Assembly (NCBI RefSeq): GCF_027887165.1
Contig: NC_077228.1
Location: 426,411,535-426,475,534 of the forward strand
Source of the DNA: Monodelphis domestica
Taxonomy: Eukaryota; Chordata; Mammalia; Didelphimorphia; Didelphidae
DNA length: 64,000 bases
Direction: 5' to 3'
Below are positions 1 through 9,940 of the stretch, piece by piece; the stretch's first letter is position 1; every line of letters starts with the position of its first letter. The position numbers were made by a program, and so were the translations under genes. The notes beneath the pieces are model-generated. The model saw only the letters and a program-made list of their open reading frames with translations. It did not search any database and had not been told where the DNA came from.

Positions 1-189
1 CTTTTGGTGATTAGATCTAAAAATGGGCAGATCTCCATACTCAACTTTAAGTAGGGTGTTCTAAAAATAGTCAGGGGTTACAATTTAATCTTCACAATCA
101 GGGGAGAGTTAATTAATTTTGTTGTTATAATCAGGGGAGAGTTAAATTTAATCTTCACAGTTTTTTGCTTAAACATTATAGCCTAGATA

Positions 190-520
190 ATGAAGGACCT
201 TTAGTCCATGTTACATGAGTACCCATCAAAGGAACTAGGAATATTTATCCTGGAGAAGAGAAGACCCGGGGAAGGGGCAGGCATGACAACTTTCTTGATA
301 TATTTGAAGAAATTTAATTTGGAGGAGGGTTAGATTTGTTTTTTGTTTTTTGGGTTTTTTTTTTACCTCAGATAGCAGAAAGTGGGTCCCTTCCCAGAGC
401 CTAATCTTTCTAAAAATAAAATAAAATTAGGGGGAGGAGTGAAAGTAGAAGAGCCAGAAGTATAGATTTCAAGGAAGTTTTTGCAAAACTATAAAGGGAA
501 AGGGAAACAAAGCCTATAAA
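190..520 (+). repeat. L3/CR1-like LINE 3' region remnant
   Basis: Diverged sequence carries the landmarks of CR1/L3 3' ends: a CCTGGAGAAGAGAAGAC block near 249, a purine-rich middle, and a block near 465-480 reading ATTTCAAGGAAG. A pair of similar short segments just before it (around 85-112 and 133-160, sharing CAGGGGAGAGTTAA) may be a local duplication. Non-coding. Confidence 0.5.
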
Positions 521-1257
521 TAATAGATGGCTAAATAAATCAATTAATAAAAATCTAGGCTATTTCTTTTTAAATTGGTTGTCCATAGAAAGGAATGAAA
601 TCCAGTCTTCATCTAATTCAGTAAGACACCCAGTGGGCAAGGGTAACCTTTTCTCTCTCATAGCTTCATTGTAACTTAGCTGATACAAATTGCTTTCATT
701 AAGGCATTAACAGGCTTCTGGCTGCTAGTATTGAAAGGAATCTGTTTACTTAGCCTGATGTGAAAATGGCTAATATGCTGTTAACTGTGATTCAACCTTA
801 AGAGAGAAAAGGAAGCATACTTATAAATACCTGTAGATAATCTATATATGGGTAGGGAAATTCAGGAGTTGAACAAGTCCAGTATAGCACCAGATAGTAT
901 GAAAAGTCACATTAAAGAGTGGAAGGAAGAAAATATATCTTCTAGAAGTTTTAATCAAGTAACACTAAATATACTCTATGGTTCAACCTTTAGCCATTTG
1001 GTTTTAGAAATTTCCCTGATTTGAACAAGTAGGAGTAAAGCTTAAAGAGCAGGAAAGGAAGATGATGACAGACCAGTACACAATATCTCCCTACCATCTG
1101 CCTAGAGGCCTGATGTATGTAACCAGATAATTATAGGGAATGGCTCTTAGATAGGCTTTGAGGAAAGATAGTGATAATCATAGACTCTCTTTCTATCTAC
1201 CAGTCTCTAGCTGAGAAGTATAGGGATTGAAAGAATTCACCTAGAGGTCATCTACTC
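521..1257. other. AT-rich unique sequence, no feature seen
   Basis: No open frame of note, recognisable repeat or regulatory motif. Confidence 0.5.
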
Positions 1258-1273
1258 CAACCCTCTCATTTTA

Positions 1274-1491
1274 TTTTATTTCATTTTATTTTTATTTAAA
1301 GCCTTACCTTCCGTCTTGGAATCAATACTGTGTATTGGTTCCAAGGCATAAGAGTGGTAAAGGCTAGGCAATGGGGGTTAAGTGACTTGCCCAGAGTCAC
1401 ACAGCTGGGAAGTGTCTGAGGTCAGATTTGAACCTAGGACCTCCTATCTCTAAGCCTGGCTCCCAATCCACTGAGCTACCCAGCTGCCTCT
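1274..1491 (-). mobile_element. marsupial tRNA-derived CORE-SINE (SINE1-like), minus strand
   Basis: Reading the minus strand, the element begins with a tRNA-like head (GGTAGCTCAGTGGATT, then the B-box-like GGTTCAAATC). It continues through the CORE segment (ACTTGCCCAGAGTCACACAGCT on the plus strand, here abbreviated) and ends in an A-rich tail, seen as T-rich at 1274-1298. It is flanked by a 16-bp target duplication with one mismatch: CAACCCTCTCATTTTA at 1258-1273 and CAACCCACTCATTTTA at 1492-1507. Near full length and well preserved. Confidence 0.88.
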
Positions 1492-1507
1492 CAACCCACT
1501 CATTTTA

Positions 1508-1625
1508 AAGATTAGGAAACTAAGACAAGGGAGTCTATGACTTGTCCAAAATCACACAGGTAGTAAATGGAAAAATAAGGATTCAGATTCAAGCTCTAGG
1601 CTCTCTCCACCATAACAAACTGCCC
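1508..1625 (-). repeat. MIR-like SINE remnant
   Basis: The minus-oriented core is seen as AGATTAGGAAACTAAG then CTTGTCCAAAATCACACAGGTAG. It is truncated and diverged; the younger SINE next to it landed at its edge. Confidence 0.6.
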
Positions 1626-2089
1626 TCTAAGCTTTGATGAAGAAAGAACTATAGAATCATAGAGTTGAAAGGACCCTCAGAGGTCATATAATTAACCAAC
1701 CTTTACATAAATTCTCTCTATAGCATCCCCTACAAGCCTCTGCTTCAAAATTTTTCTCATTACACTCTGAGGCAAACTACTCTTTAGGGGGACAAAACCT
1801 GTTTCTCCAGAGTGCTGTCTGTGTTCTGAAGAAAAAGATCCTTTCCTGTTTGAAGTTTGACTTATCTATTTGCAGAACTTTTATCTGAACTTTTAGAAGT
1901 ATGTATTTGTTTAGATTTAATTTTTTTAATTGGATTAAGAGTTAAATAACCTTAATTTAGTCCCATCTCCATTCTAACTACTTATATGACCTTGAAAAAA
2001 TTGTTAAATGTCTATGCCTCAGTTGCTTAATCTATAAAATGATGAGCTTGGTTTAGTTGATCTTTAAAGTTCTTTCCTGCTCTAATATT
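1626..2089. other. no feature seen
   Basis: Ordinary AT-rich DNA, with a short AGAGTTGAAAGGACC motif near 1660 typical of old repeat tails in these genomes but too short to assign. Confidence 0.4.
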
Positions 2090-2290
2090 GAGGTAGTGGA
2101 AAGTAGAAAGAACAATATGCCTGAAGATTGGGACCTGAGTTCAAATATGATTTCAGATATGCATAGACCCTGGGCAAGTTATGTAAGCACTGTTTATCTC
2201 CATTTCTTTATTTAAAAAATGGTTATAATAATGGCACCTCCCTCCTGGGGTGAGGATAAAATGAGACAATATTTGTAAAGTTTACTATTT
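2090..2290 (+). repeat. MIR-like CORE-SINE
   Basis: The head GACCTGAGTTCAAATATG is followed by ACCCTGGGCAAGTTATGTAAG and the MIR-type tail AATGGTTATAATAATGGCACC then GATAAAATGAGACAATAT. Confidence 0.7.
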
Positions 2291-2469
2291 GTTATTATTG
2301 TTGTTATTGTTATTGCTATTAATAATTATGTTTTCTTTTTTTAGGGGAGAAGGATAATTGTTTTTAATCATCTATTGTTTTTTTTAGTTTAAATAGCTTG
2401 TATTGTAGAGACACTTCCACCACTAAAAACTAGCCATTTGTTTTTAATTTATAACAAATTCAGAAGAAT

Positions 2470-2823
2470 GGAAAAAATAGAAGAAAATATGAAATATCTC
2501 ACAGGAAAAACAAATGATCTAAAAAAATAGAGGAGAAACAGGAGAAACAAACTAAGAATCACTGGACTGCCTGAAATTCATGACCAAAAAAAGCGCCCAG
2601 ATATCATATTGCAAGAAATTATCAGGGGGAACATCCCTGATATTCTCAAACAAGAGTAGAAAATAGAAATTGAAAGAACGTATCCATCACTGCCTGAAAG
2701 AGATCCAAAATTTAATAATCCCAGGATTTATAGCCAGGCTAAAGAGAAAAATGCTGCAAACCACCAGGAAAAAAAAAAGCAAAAAACAATTGAAATATTG
2801 TGAAGCCACAGTCAGGATTACAT
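2470..2823 (+). pseudogene. L1 ORF1 remnant, first part
   Basis: In scattered frames this reads as L1 ORF1: NKLRITGLPEIHDQKKRPD, then a segment ending KQLKY and TVRIT. A stop and frameshifts break it. It continues after an interruption at about 3473. Non-autonomous debris of a LINE-1 nucleic-acid-binding protein gene. Confidence 0.6.
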
Positions 2824-3472
2824 AGGATTCTAATAAGTAGTAATAAGAGACTATATTGATTGGTAATTGATAACTAACAGATCAGGCAGTTATCTTCTTT
2901 CTTCAGTCTTTCCCTCCTCCCTCTCTTCTTCCCTTCCTCGCTCTTCCTCCCTTCCCCTCCCTCTTGCCTCCCCCATTCCTGGTGATTCTCCTTTTGATTT
3001 CTCTAAATCAACTCAGGGATGAGTTTATGATGTTTCAAATGAAATACTTTTTCTCTTCTCTATCTTAAATAAAGGGTTTATTGGGTAAGACAGGGAAGGA
3101 TAAGAAATGGAAGGAAAGAGGTTTTGGGGTTTCCCTATCACTAAGATGAGTCAGAGGATGGTGCAATATAGTTCAATTGAGAGAAATGGCTGATAGATCT
3201 GGAAGTTCAGTCACTATCATCAACAGAGCAAGTCAGAGAGAGAGAGAGATATGGACTTTTGTCCTTCTTTCTTCGGTCTCCAAAAATCAAGAGACCACCT
3301 CCTTTCTGTCTTCAAGGTTAAAGACATAATCCTTCCATTGGTCTGTTCCTTTCCTTCCAACTGCTTCTCCCGGTATCATTCCAAATCAGAATATCTCTCA
3401 TTTGACTGACAGGTCATTACTTTCAGCTGTTCCTATCTTTTTGCATGCTTCCCAAATTTCTCTTTCTTCCAC
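2824..3472. mobile_element. about 650-bp insertion splitting the L1 ORF1 remnant, family unknown
   Basis: L1 similarity stops at AGGATTCTAATA (2824) and resumes at AGGACCTAATA (3473), which could be a diverged target duplication. The insert has a C/T-rich block (2898-2972), an AATAAA near 3069 and a short GA run near 3236-3249. It lacks an obvious poly(A) tail, so a solo LTR is one possibility, but no TG...CA ends could be matched. Confidence 0.35.
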
Positions 3473-3610
3473 AGGACCTAATAGTTTTCTGCATTAAAGG
3501 ACTGAAAGGTATAGAAAATTATATTCTTCAAAGCAAAGCATCTAGGACTACAACCAAGAATCATCTATCCAGCAAAGCTGAGCATAATACTCCAGGAGAA
3601 GAAATATACA
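3473..3610 (+). pseudogene. L1 ORF1 remnant, second part
   Basis: The segment includes a frame reading TTTKNHLSSKAEHN and, in another frame, the conserved L1 ORF1 C-terminal order of Leu-Gln-Pro-Arg-Ile-Ile-Tyr-Pro-Ala-Lys. It continues the ORF1 remnant that ends at 2823. Confidence 0.55.
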
Positions 3611-4870
3611 GTTAATGTCTATAACTTATAGATTTAAAAAGTTGTCTGAGAGTACTGGAGATTAAATAACTTAACCATGGATTCACCCTGCTAATACCCA
3701 GGATTCAAATCTAGACCTTTCTGACCTAAAGGCCCATCTACTATACTCTATGTAATGTCACTAAAACATTGAAGGATTTTAAAAATTAGATAGACTGATA
3801 GACTAGCATAACTAGCTTGATTCTTGTGGTACCTGAGCTGATAAAGGGATTTTTCTCATGATCCTTAATTGTTAGTTACCCCAAGCAATAAAACTACTTA
3901 TTCCTCTTGGGTTATTTTTCCCATCCATTTCTTTTATGTTATGAATACCCAGATCAAGTATGGGTTTTTTCAAGTTAGGGGAAGAGATAGGTATATTATT
4001 AGGCAATATATATTATTAACCAGTATAGGGAAGCAGCTTGCAAAAGAGAGATTGAAGATTAATGAGAAAGAAGCAATTATATAGAAGGAAATCTAATTAA
4101 GACAGGACAGAACAAGATTACTTGTGAATGTAGTTGGGGTAGCCTTACAAAAAAATACTATTTCATGTGAAATAGGAGTGAAAGAGGAGATAGAAATGAA
4201 AGTCATCTAAGTGAGGTGAAAGGAGGAGGAAGGAAGAAGAGGGAGCTCTCAGTGAATGGCCTCAATTCCTTCAAGGTTCTCAGATGAGACAGTGAATGGA
4301 GAGAAAGCCAAGAGAGGTTTTGAGGACAGAGGAAAATATTTATAAAATTAAATGATCAATTAAAGAGGTATGGAAGGATTATCTTTCCACAATGAAGAAC
4401 AATTGAGATCATGTAGTATAAATTTGTAATGGACACAGTCATCATGGTAATTTACTCAAATCTGATTGAATATTATATGAATAGGAGCAAAGACAATGAA
4501 TAGGTGGTAGGAATAATTCAAGACTGAGGCTTGGAAGAGAAAAATTTTTGATATGTTGAAAGAGGTTGAGACAAAGGGTAGTGGAAATAAGGTACAAGTC
4601 AATGAGGGCTGAAGAATAGAGTTTGAATAATGACTGATTTTGAGCATCAAACTTCTATATTTATGAGAAAAGGTCTATTTGCATTGAGGATTTTAAGAGT
4701 GCACTATATGACCTTGTGAGTCCCCCCCCTTCAGGCAACATGATACACTCAGATATAATTTATCCCAATCATCCTCTTCTATTCTTAGTAGTAGATGTAT
4801 ATCTCCTTCTAAATGCCAAAATGGGCATATATGTGTGTGTGTGCACATGTGTATATGTATGTAGATATTA
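3611..4870. other. no gene; old unassigned repeat-like DNA
   Basis: AT-rich and G/A-rich in parts (4190-4330). Open frames at 3869-4084 and around 4456-5019 lack codon bias or any familiar domain and are treated as chance. A short TG run lies near 4832-4844. Confidence 0.45.
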
Positions 4871-4879
4871 AAATTGCCA

Positions 4880-5045
4880 ATAAGTCCTAGACTCAAATCC
4901 CCACTGACATTAACTGTGCAAACCTGGACATGTCTTATAACATCTCTGATATTCAGTTTCATTACTTGCAAAAGGAATATAATAATTGTACCTAACTGAT
5001 AGTGTTTTGTGAAGATCAAATAAAATATTATATGTAATTTGCAAA
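4880..5045 (+). repeat. MIR-like SINE remnant
   Basis: Sequence order GACTCAAATCCCCACTGAC, then TGTGCAAACCTGGACATG, CAGTTTCATTACTTGCAAAA and a GATCAAATAAAATATTATATG tail is MIR-like. Diverged. Confidence 0.55.
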
Positions 5046-5064
5046 TATTGTTTTAAAACACCTT

Positions 5065-5420
5065 GTTTCATTTTCTTTCTTTAAAAATTTTCAATTAACA
5101 AGCATTTCACCCTTCCCCACTGGAAAGAAAAATACATATCCTTGTTACAAATATGCATGATCAAACAAAAAATGCTATATTTGAAAGTCTAAATATATAT
5201 GTCTTATTCTTCATCTTCAGTTCCATATACCCCTCTTCAGGAAGTAGCTAACATTTCATCTTTGTACTCCTGGTATCATGGTTGGTGATTGCATTGATCA
5301 GAGTTCTTAAATCTTTCAAAGTTACTTTGGTTCATTTATTAGGATTGGGAAAAATTTCTCCTCCCACTGGACTTAAAGAGATTCTTTGCAATAGCTTTAT
5401 GTTTACCAGAAATTTAGCCA
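5065..5420 (-). repeat. L1 3'-end fragment, antisense
   Basis: It begins with T-rich sequence and TTTTCAATTAACAAGCATTT, and runs through a CCCTTCCCCACT block. This matches the layout of other antisense L1 3' ends in this window. Confidence 0.5.
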
Positions 5421-7229
5421 TGATGGAGAAATATGAGTATCAATGTGTACACTAGTCCCTGTCCTAAGAAATAATTGCTCATTCAATATTAGTACTTTCC
5501 TAGATTCATGTTGTTTGTCTATAACTGTATAAGTAGCTGTTATAATTATAAAGAAATCAGTTTCATCATAACTTTCTTTTTTTTCTACTCACAACTGTCA
5601 GCCTTTAGGCTACATTTAGACTTAAGTAGAATCCAGAATTCACTTATGTGGATATTTCTTCAACTGGCACATATTACTATGTATATGTTATTGTCCTGTA
5701 AGATCCATGTCTTTACCTTTCCATAAATCCAGGATAAAACATTGGTCTAATTCCCTGAATACATTCTTTTCGATCCCCATATATATATATCATGGATGCC
5801 AGTGCAAAATCTGGGATTTCTATTATTCTTCTTATTACATGATAGATCCATATGCATCTAATCATGCATATCATAGATGATTTTTCTTAAGCCATTTCTT
5901 GCATTTGTCATTGCCATTACTATACTTCAGCCTCCTCACACGATGTATATTTCCTAGATGATATTTTAGTTAAATGAATTCAATCATATTTTTAGAATAC
6001 AAAAAATTCCAATTTTTACTTTCTTCATGCATAAGTAACTAAAAAACTGTTGTATTTAAAAACCTCAAACCTCTACATTTAGATTTCCCTAAGGAATAGT
6101 TGTTCTGTTGTTAAAAATAATGATACAAGTGATTGCAAATTTGCTTTAACATGTGCATTCAGTAATTTTTTGTGCAGGCAATTTCCCATCTTGCTTTGAG
6201 TCTAGTGGAGTAGGTCCAAGTATGGATCTCCCTCAACAGTCAATAAGAATACTAAGTTTATATTAGCTGCACAGGACTAGTGAAAGAAAATAAAGTATGA
6301 GTCTTTATTATTTTATCCCATTAAGAACTCTGATAATATGATTAGCATGTGATTCAACAAGGTTTTTTGTATCTATAGGTCCACAAAATTTTAAACAGTA
6401 TTACATAGAAACTATTATTGGAAAATAATAAATGTTAGTATATTACTCTAAATACTATAGGTTTATTTCCCTCTTTCTTTTGTTGAGAAGAGGAATGCCT
6501 TTAAAAAGTAAAAAAAATGTGATTAAATTCAAAAGCCAGGATTTATATAGATCAGGATGTTTGACTGCAAGTCTGTCTGTTCTCCAAAATAAATACTCAA
6601 TTATGCTTATGTAGATTTTTCTCCCCCCAAAAATAAAGATAAAGAAAAGAAAAAGAATACATGTAACTGGGAAAGTAGTCATATGGATTGATAGTTGTTT
6701 ATGTTCTCTGTCACCTGATTGTGACATTAATATAGTCCATATTTTTCCACCTTTCTGCTATCTTCCCTTCAATCAAAGACCTTATGAGCTGGTCTTTCAG
6801 TGCCCTCTAAGTTGTATTGTCTACAGAATAGATTTCTTCTGAATGAATTTTGTCTAATCCAGTTCTTTCCTCTCTAGTTGTTTTCTTTAATACCATTATT
6901 ACTTCTTCTATAAGCATGTTTATGACTATGATGTTATATTATGCATGCAGTCGTTATAATGGTACTAGATGGTATAAATTTACAGATCTTTTTCCACTTT
7001 CTCATGTTTGCTTTCATTTAATCTTTGTCTTTAAATATTCTTGTAATGACTATCTAGTGGGTCTCATAAATCTTTCTTTAGGTTAGGTTTATCCTCCACT
7101 ACTTCCCTTTTATAAGGTGCTACTACTCCCCTGAGTTCTGTTTTCAAGCCTTCTTTTCTCCCTCTATACCTTTTTCTTGCTAACAATCATCTTTATGCAA
7201 ATGATTTCCAGATCCAACCCCAGGCTGTC
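5421..7229. other. no feature seen
   Basis: AT-rich DNA. Short open frames (for example 6455-6727 minus, 6850-7086 plus) have no recognisable domain, and their composition is that of random AT-rich sequence. Confidence 0.5.
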
Positions 7230-8033
7230 TAATGAATTTCAACCCAGTATCACAAATTGACTACCACACATTTCACATTAGATTTTCCAGAGACATGTTA
7301 AAATCAACATATCTAAAACAGCTCATTATCTTCCCTCCCAAATGTTCCCATCTTCTAAACCTCCCTCTGTGAGTCAATGGCATCACCATCTTTCCCTTGC
7401 TTACAGTTCATAAATTTAGCATTATTCTGACCTTCTCACTTTCTTTCACACCACATATCTAATCAGTTGCCTAGTCTTGATGTTTCTACCTTTACATCTT
7501 TCACTTTTGATCCCTATTTCTCTACTCATATAACTATCACGTTGCTTCAAGTCCTCTTCACTTCTCACATAGATTATTATAACAGTCTTATAAGTGTTCT
7601 CCCTGTCTCAATTTTCTCATCACTCCAGTTCAGTTCAAACTACACACTGTTACCAAAGGAATTTTCTTTCATCTCGGATATGACTATCTGACTTTCTGAA
7701 TCAGCCAACTCCAATAGTTTCCTGTTGCTTCTAAGATAAAATGTAAACTCATTTGTTTAACTTTTAAAGCCATACACATGACCCCAATCCATCTTTCCAG
7801 TCTCCCAGGACATTAATTCCTTCCATTGTAACCCAACCAAACTATCCTTTATGTTCTTTTTACATGCCTCTTTCCTATCCATTCCTTTATATTTACTGTC
7901 CCTCAATCCTGGAATATACTTTTTACTTCTGCCTCATAGAGTCCCTCTCTTCCTTTCAGATGCAGCTGGTAATCATCTTCAGCATGAAGCTTTTTCCTCA
8001 TTTCTCTCAACGACTTGTACCCTTGCTCCCTCC

Positions 8034-8036
<3 letters not shown>
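7230..8036 (+). repeat. L2 LINE 3' portion
   Basis: A long diverged L2 match shows the usual order: ATAGATTATTATAACAGTCT, CCTGTTGCTTCTAAGATAAA, AAGCCATACACATGACCCC, then CTGGAATATACTTTTTACTTC and GATGCAGCTGGTAATC. The C/T-rich open frames over 7467-8177 derive from it. Confidence 0.75.
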
Positions 8037-8118
<82 letters not shown>

Positions 8119-8120
8119 CT
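8037..8120. repeat. (TC)n microsatellite
   Basis: About 84 bp of near-perfect TC repeat with two TTT interruptions, grown at the end of the L2 fragment. It produces Leu-Ser and Arg-Glu repeat frames that are not genes. Confidence 0.97.
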
Positions 8121-8520
8121 TTATTAATTTTATATTTTTGTTGTCTATTTTTTCTATGTATTTGTCTCACTAAGTAGATGGGAAAGCTATAAGGCTCATA
8201 TATCAGTGTAAATATCTTGGATACATGATGCAAATGTTAAATAAGTAGATATGTAATTAAATAGGAACAGAGCAAGTAGTTAGCTTTAAGAAATTTGCAA
8301 AATTTCTTTAATGATCCCAAATCTCTCAGAAACAGAGGTTCATCTTTTAAATATAATTTTAAAATTCAACCAGTGTTGTTGCATACAACTGAAATTATTA
8401 AAATTAAAACTGAAGATTCCTCAGAGAGCAAGGGAGAGGTGTTTGATGTATATGAGGAAGCTGTCACATTTAAAAAATAAAGAACTATTCCCAGCTAATA
8501 TATAGTCAAAGGGTATGAAT
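8121..8520. other. no feature seen
   Basis: AT-rich DNA. The overlapping open frames at 8295-8505 show no domain. Confidence 0.5.
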
Positions 8521-8524
8521 AAGC

Positions 8525-9115
8525 AATTCTTTTTCAAAATATTTTATTTTCCCATTTACAGGTAATAACAATTATCAACAAATATTTTCTGAATTTATAA
8601 GATCCAAATTGTCTTCCTCCCTTTCTTCTCTTTCCCCTCTCAGAGATGGTAAACAATTTGATCTGGGTTATAGATGTATTATCATGAAAAACATACTTCC
8701 ACATTAGTCATTGTTGTAAGAGAATAATCATAAAACCTAAATGCAAAAACAAAAACCTGGTTTGGATAATGGCTGAACAAATTATATCATCTGAATATAA
8801 TGGAAAATTATTCTTTAATGTGAAATAATGAAAGGATATTTCAAAGAAACCTGGGAAATTTTGTATGAACTGATGCAGATTGAAATGAGAACCAGAGAAA
8901 TAATTTATAACATAATAATCACATTATAAAATATTAACAATTTTGAAAGATTTTAAGAACTCTTGATTACTGCAATGATCACCCAACCATAGTTCTAGAG
9001 AACCAATAGTGAAGAATGCTACACACATCTTCTGACTGTGGGGTGATAGACTTAAGATGTGGAATGAAATATTTTCGGACAGGGCCAGTATGAGAATTTG
9101 TTTCATTTGACTACA
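8525..9115 (-). mobile_element. L1 3' end with 5' inversion (probable twin-priming)
   Basis: From 8525 to about 8756 the sequence is an antisense L1 3'UTR (ATTTTATTTTCCCATTTACA, GATCTGGGTTATAGATGTAT). From about 8757 to 9115 it switches to the sense strand at the end of ORF2 (AATGGCTGAACAAATTATAT) and runs toward the 3'UTR. A 3' piece followed by an inverted upstream piece is the signature of twin-primed L1 insertion. Two independent fragments lying head to head cannot be excluded. Confidence 0.55.
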
Positions 9116-9162
9116 TAGCAGATCTATAATTTGTTCATCTGACTGCATGTAATTGTCTGTAC

Positions 9163-9425
9163 AGGAGTCAGCTAGATGGTCAGTGGAGAGAGTGCTCAGT
9201 CTAGAGTCAAAAAGATTCATCTTTCTGAGTTCAAATCTGTCTTAAGACATTTACTTACTGACTGACCCTGGGCAAGTTACCTAAGATTGTTGGCCTCAAT
9301 TTCCTCATCTGTAAAATTAACAGGAAAAGGAAAAAGCAAACCACTTCACTCTCTTTGCCAAGAAAACTCCAAATGGAATTATAAAGAGTTAGACACAAAT
9401 AAAATGACTCAACAACAACAATCTG
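9163..9425 (+). mobile_element. MAR1-type CORE-SINE
   Basis: Near full length: tRNA-like head (AGCTAGATGGTCAGTGGAGA), GACCCTGGGCAAGTTACCTAA, CCTCAATTTCCTCATCTGTA, AAGCAAACCACTTCACTCTC, TTTGCCAAGAAAACTCCAAA and an AACAACAACA tail. TCTGTACA occurs on both sides and may be the target duplication. Confidence 0.85.
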
Positions 9426-9696
9426 TACAACAATCATTCTTCATACATTTATTTTTATTTTCCTTGGTAAGAAGTTAAGCCATCTCTTTTGAAAAATTAA
9501 TTATGAATCTCACTAGGGAGCCTCAACTAGCCCAAAGCCATCCACAAAGTGAAGGATCTGCAGGCATGGCCTCATTATCTATAGAGAATAACTTTAACTT
9601 AAACTCTGTCTTGAACCTTATTCATGAGAGTAGTAAACACATTCTCTGCATAATGCCTTGTTTGATATTAATAATTGGCAGGTCATTTAACACAAT
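9426..9696. other. no feature seen
   Basis: Unique AT-rich DNA up to the retroviral LTR. It ends in the 6-bp sequence CACAAT (9691-9696). Confidence 0.5.
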
Positions 9697-9940
9697 TGTG
9701 GGTTTTAAAATTAATATTCAATAACTTATATTTTATAAAGTTTTATTAATAATAATGTAAGTAAAAGAACTACCTTACTCAGCTTGGGTTTCAAGAGAAG
9801 AGAGAAAGCAAGGAGTCACAGCAAACTTAAATACAATCACACAAATGTGAGGACACAGGAAAAGGGAAAAGGATTCTAGGTAATACAGAAAGGAATTTTG
9901 GGTAATATAGTTTTTAGAGGTTCAAGAATTTCCAACTATA
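9697..9940 (-). mobile_element. LTR (3' LTR of a minus-strand LTR retroelement)
   Basis: It is about 90% identical by eye to the copy at 13087-13334 and in the same orientation. On the minus strand it begins TATAGTTGG and ends CCCACA, with a TATA-like region and AATAAA (plus-strand complement near 9740-9750) ahead of a short U5. The start TA rather than TG is shared by both copies. Confidence 0.82.

Noticed and set aside
7851..8233. Open frames encoding Leu-Ser or Arg-Glu repeats
   Set aside because: Translation of the TC microsatellite; the same applies at 15002-15262.
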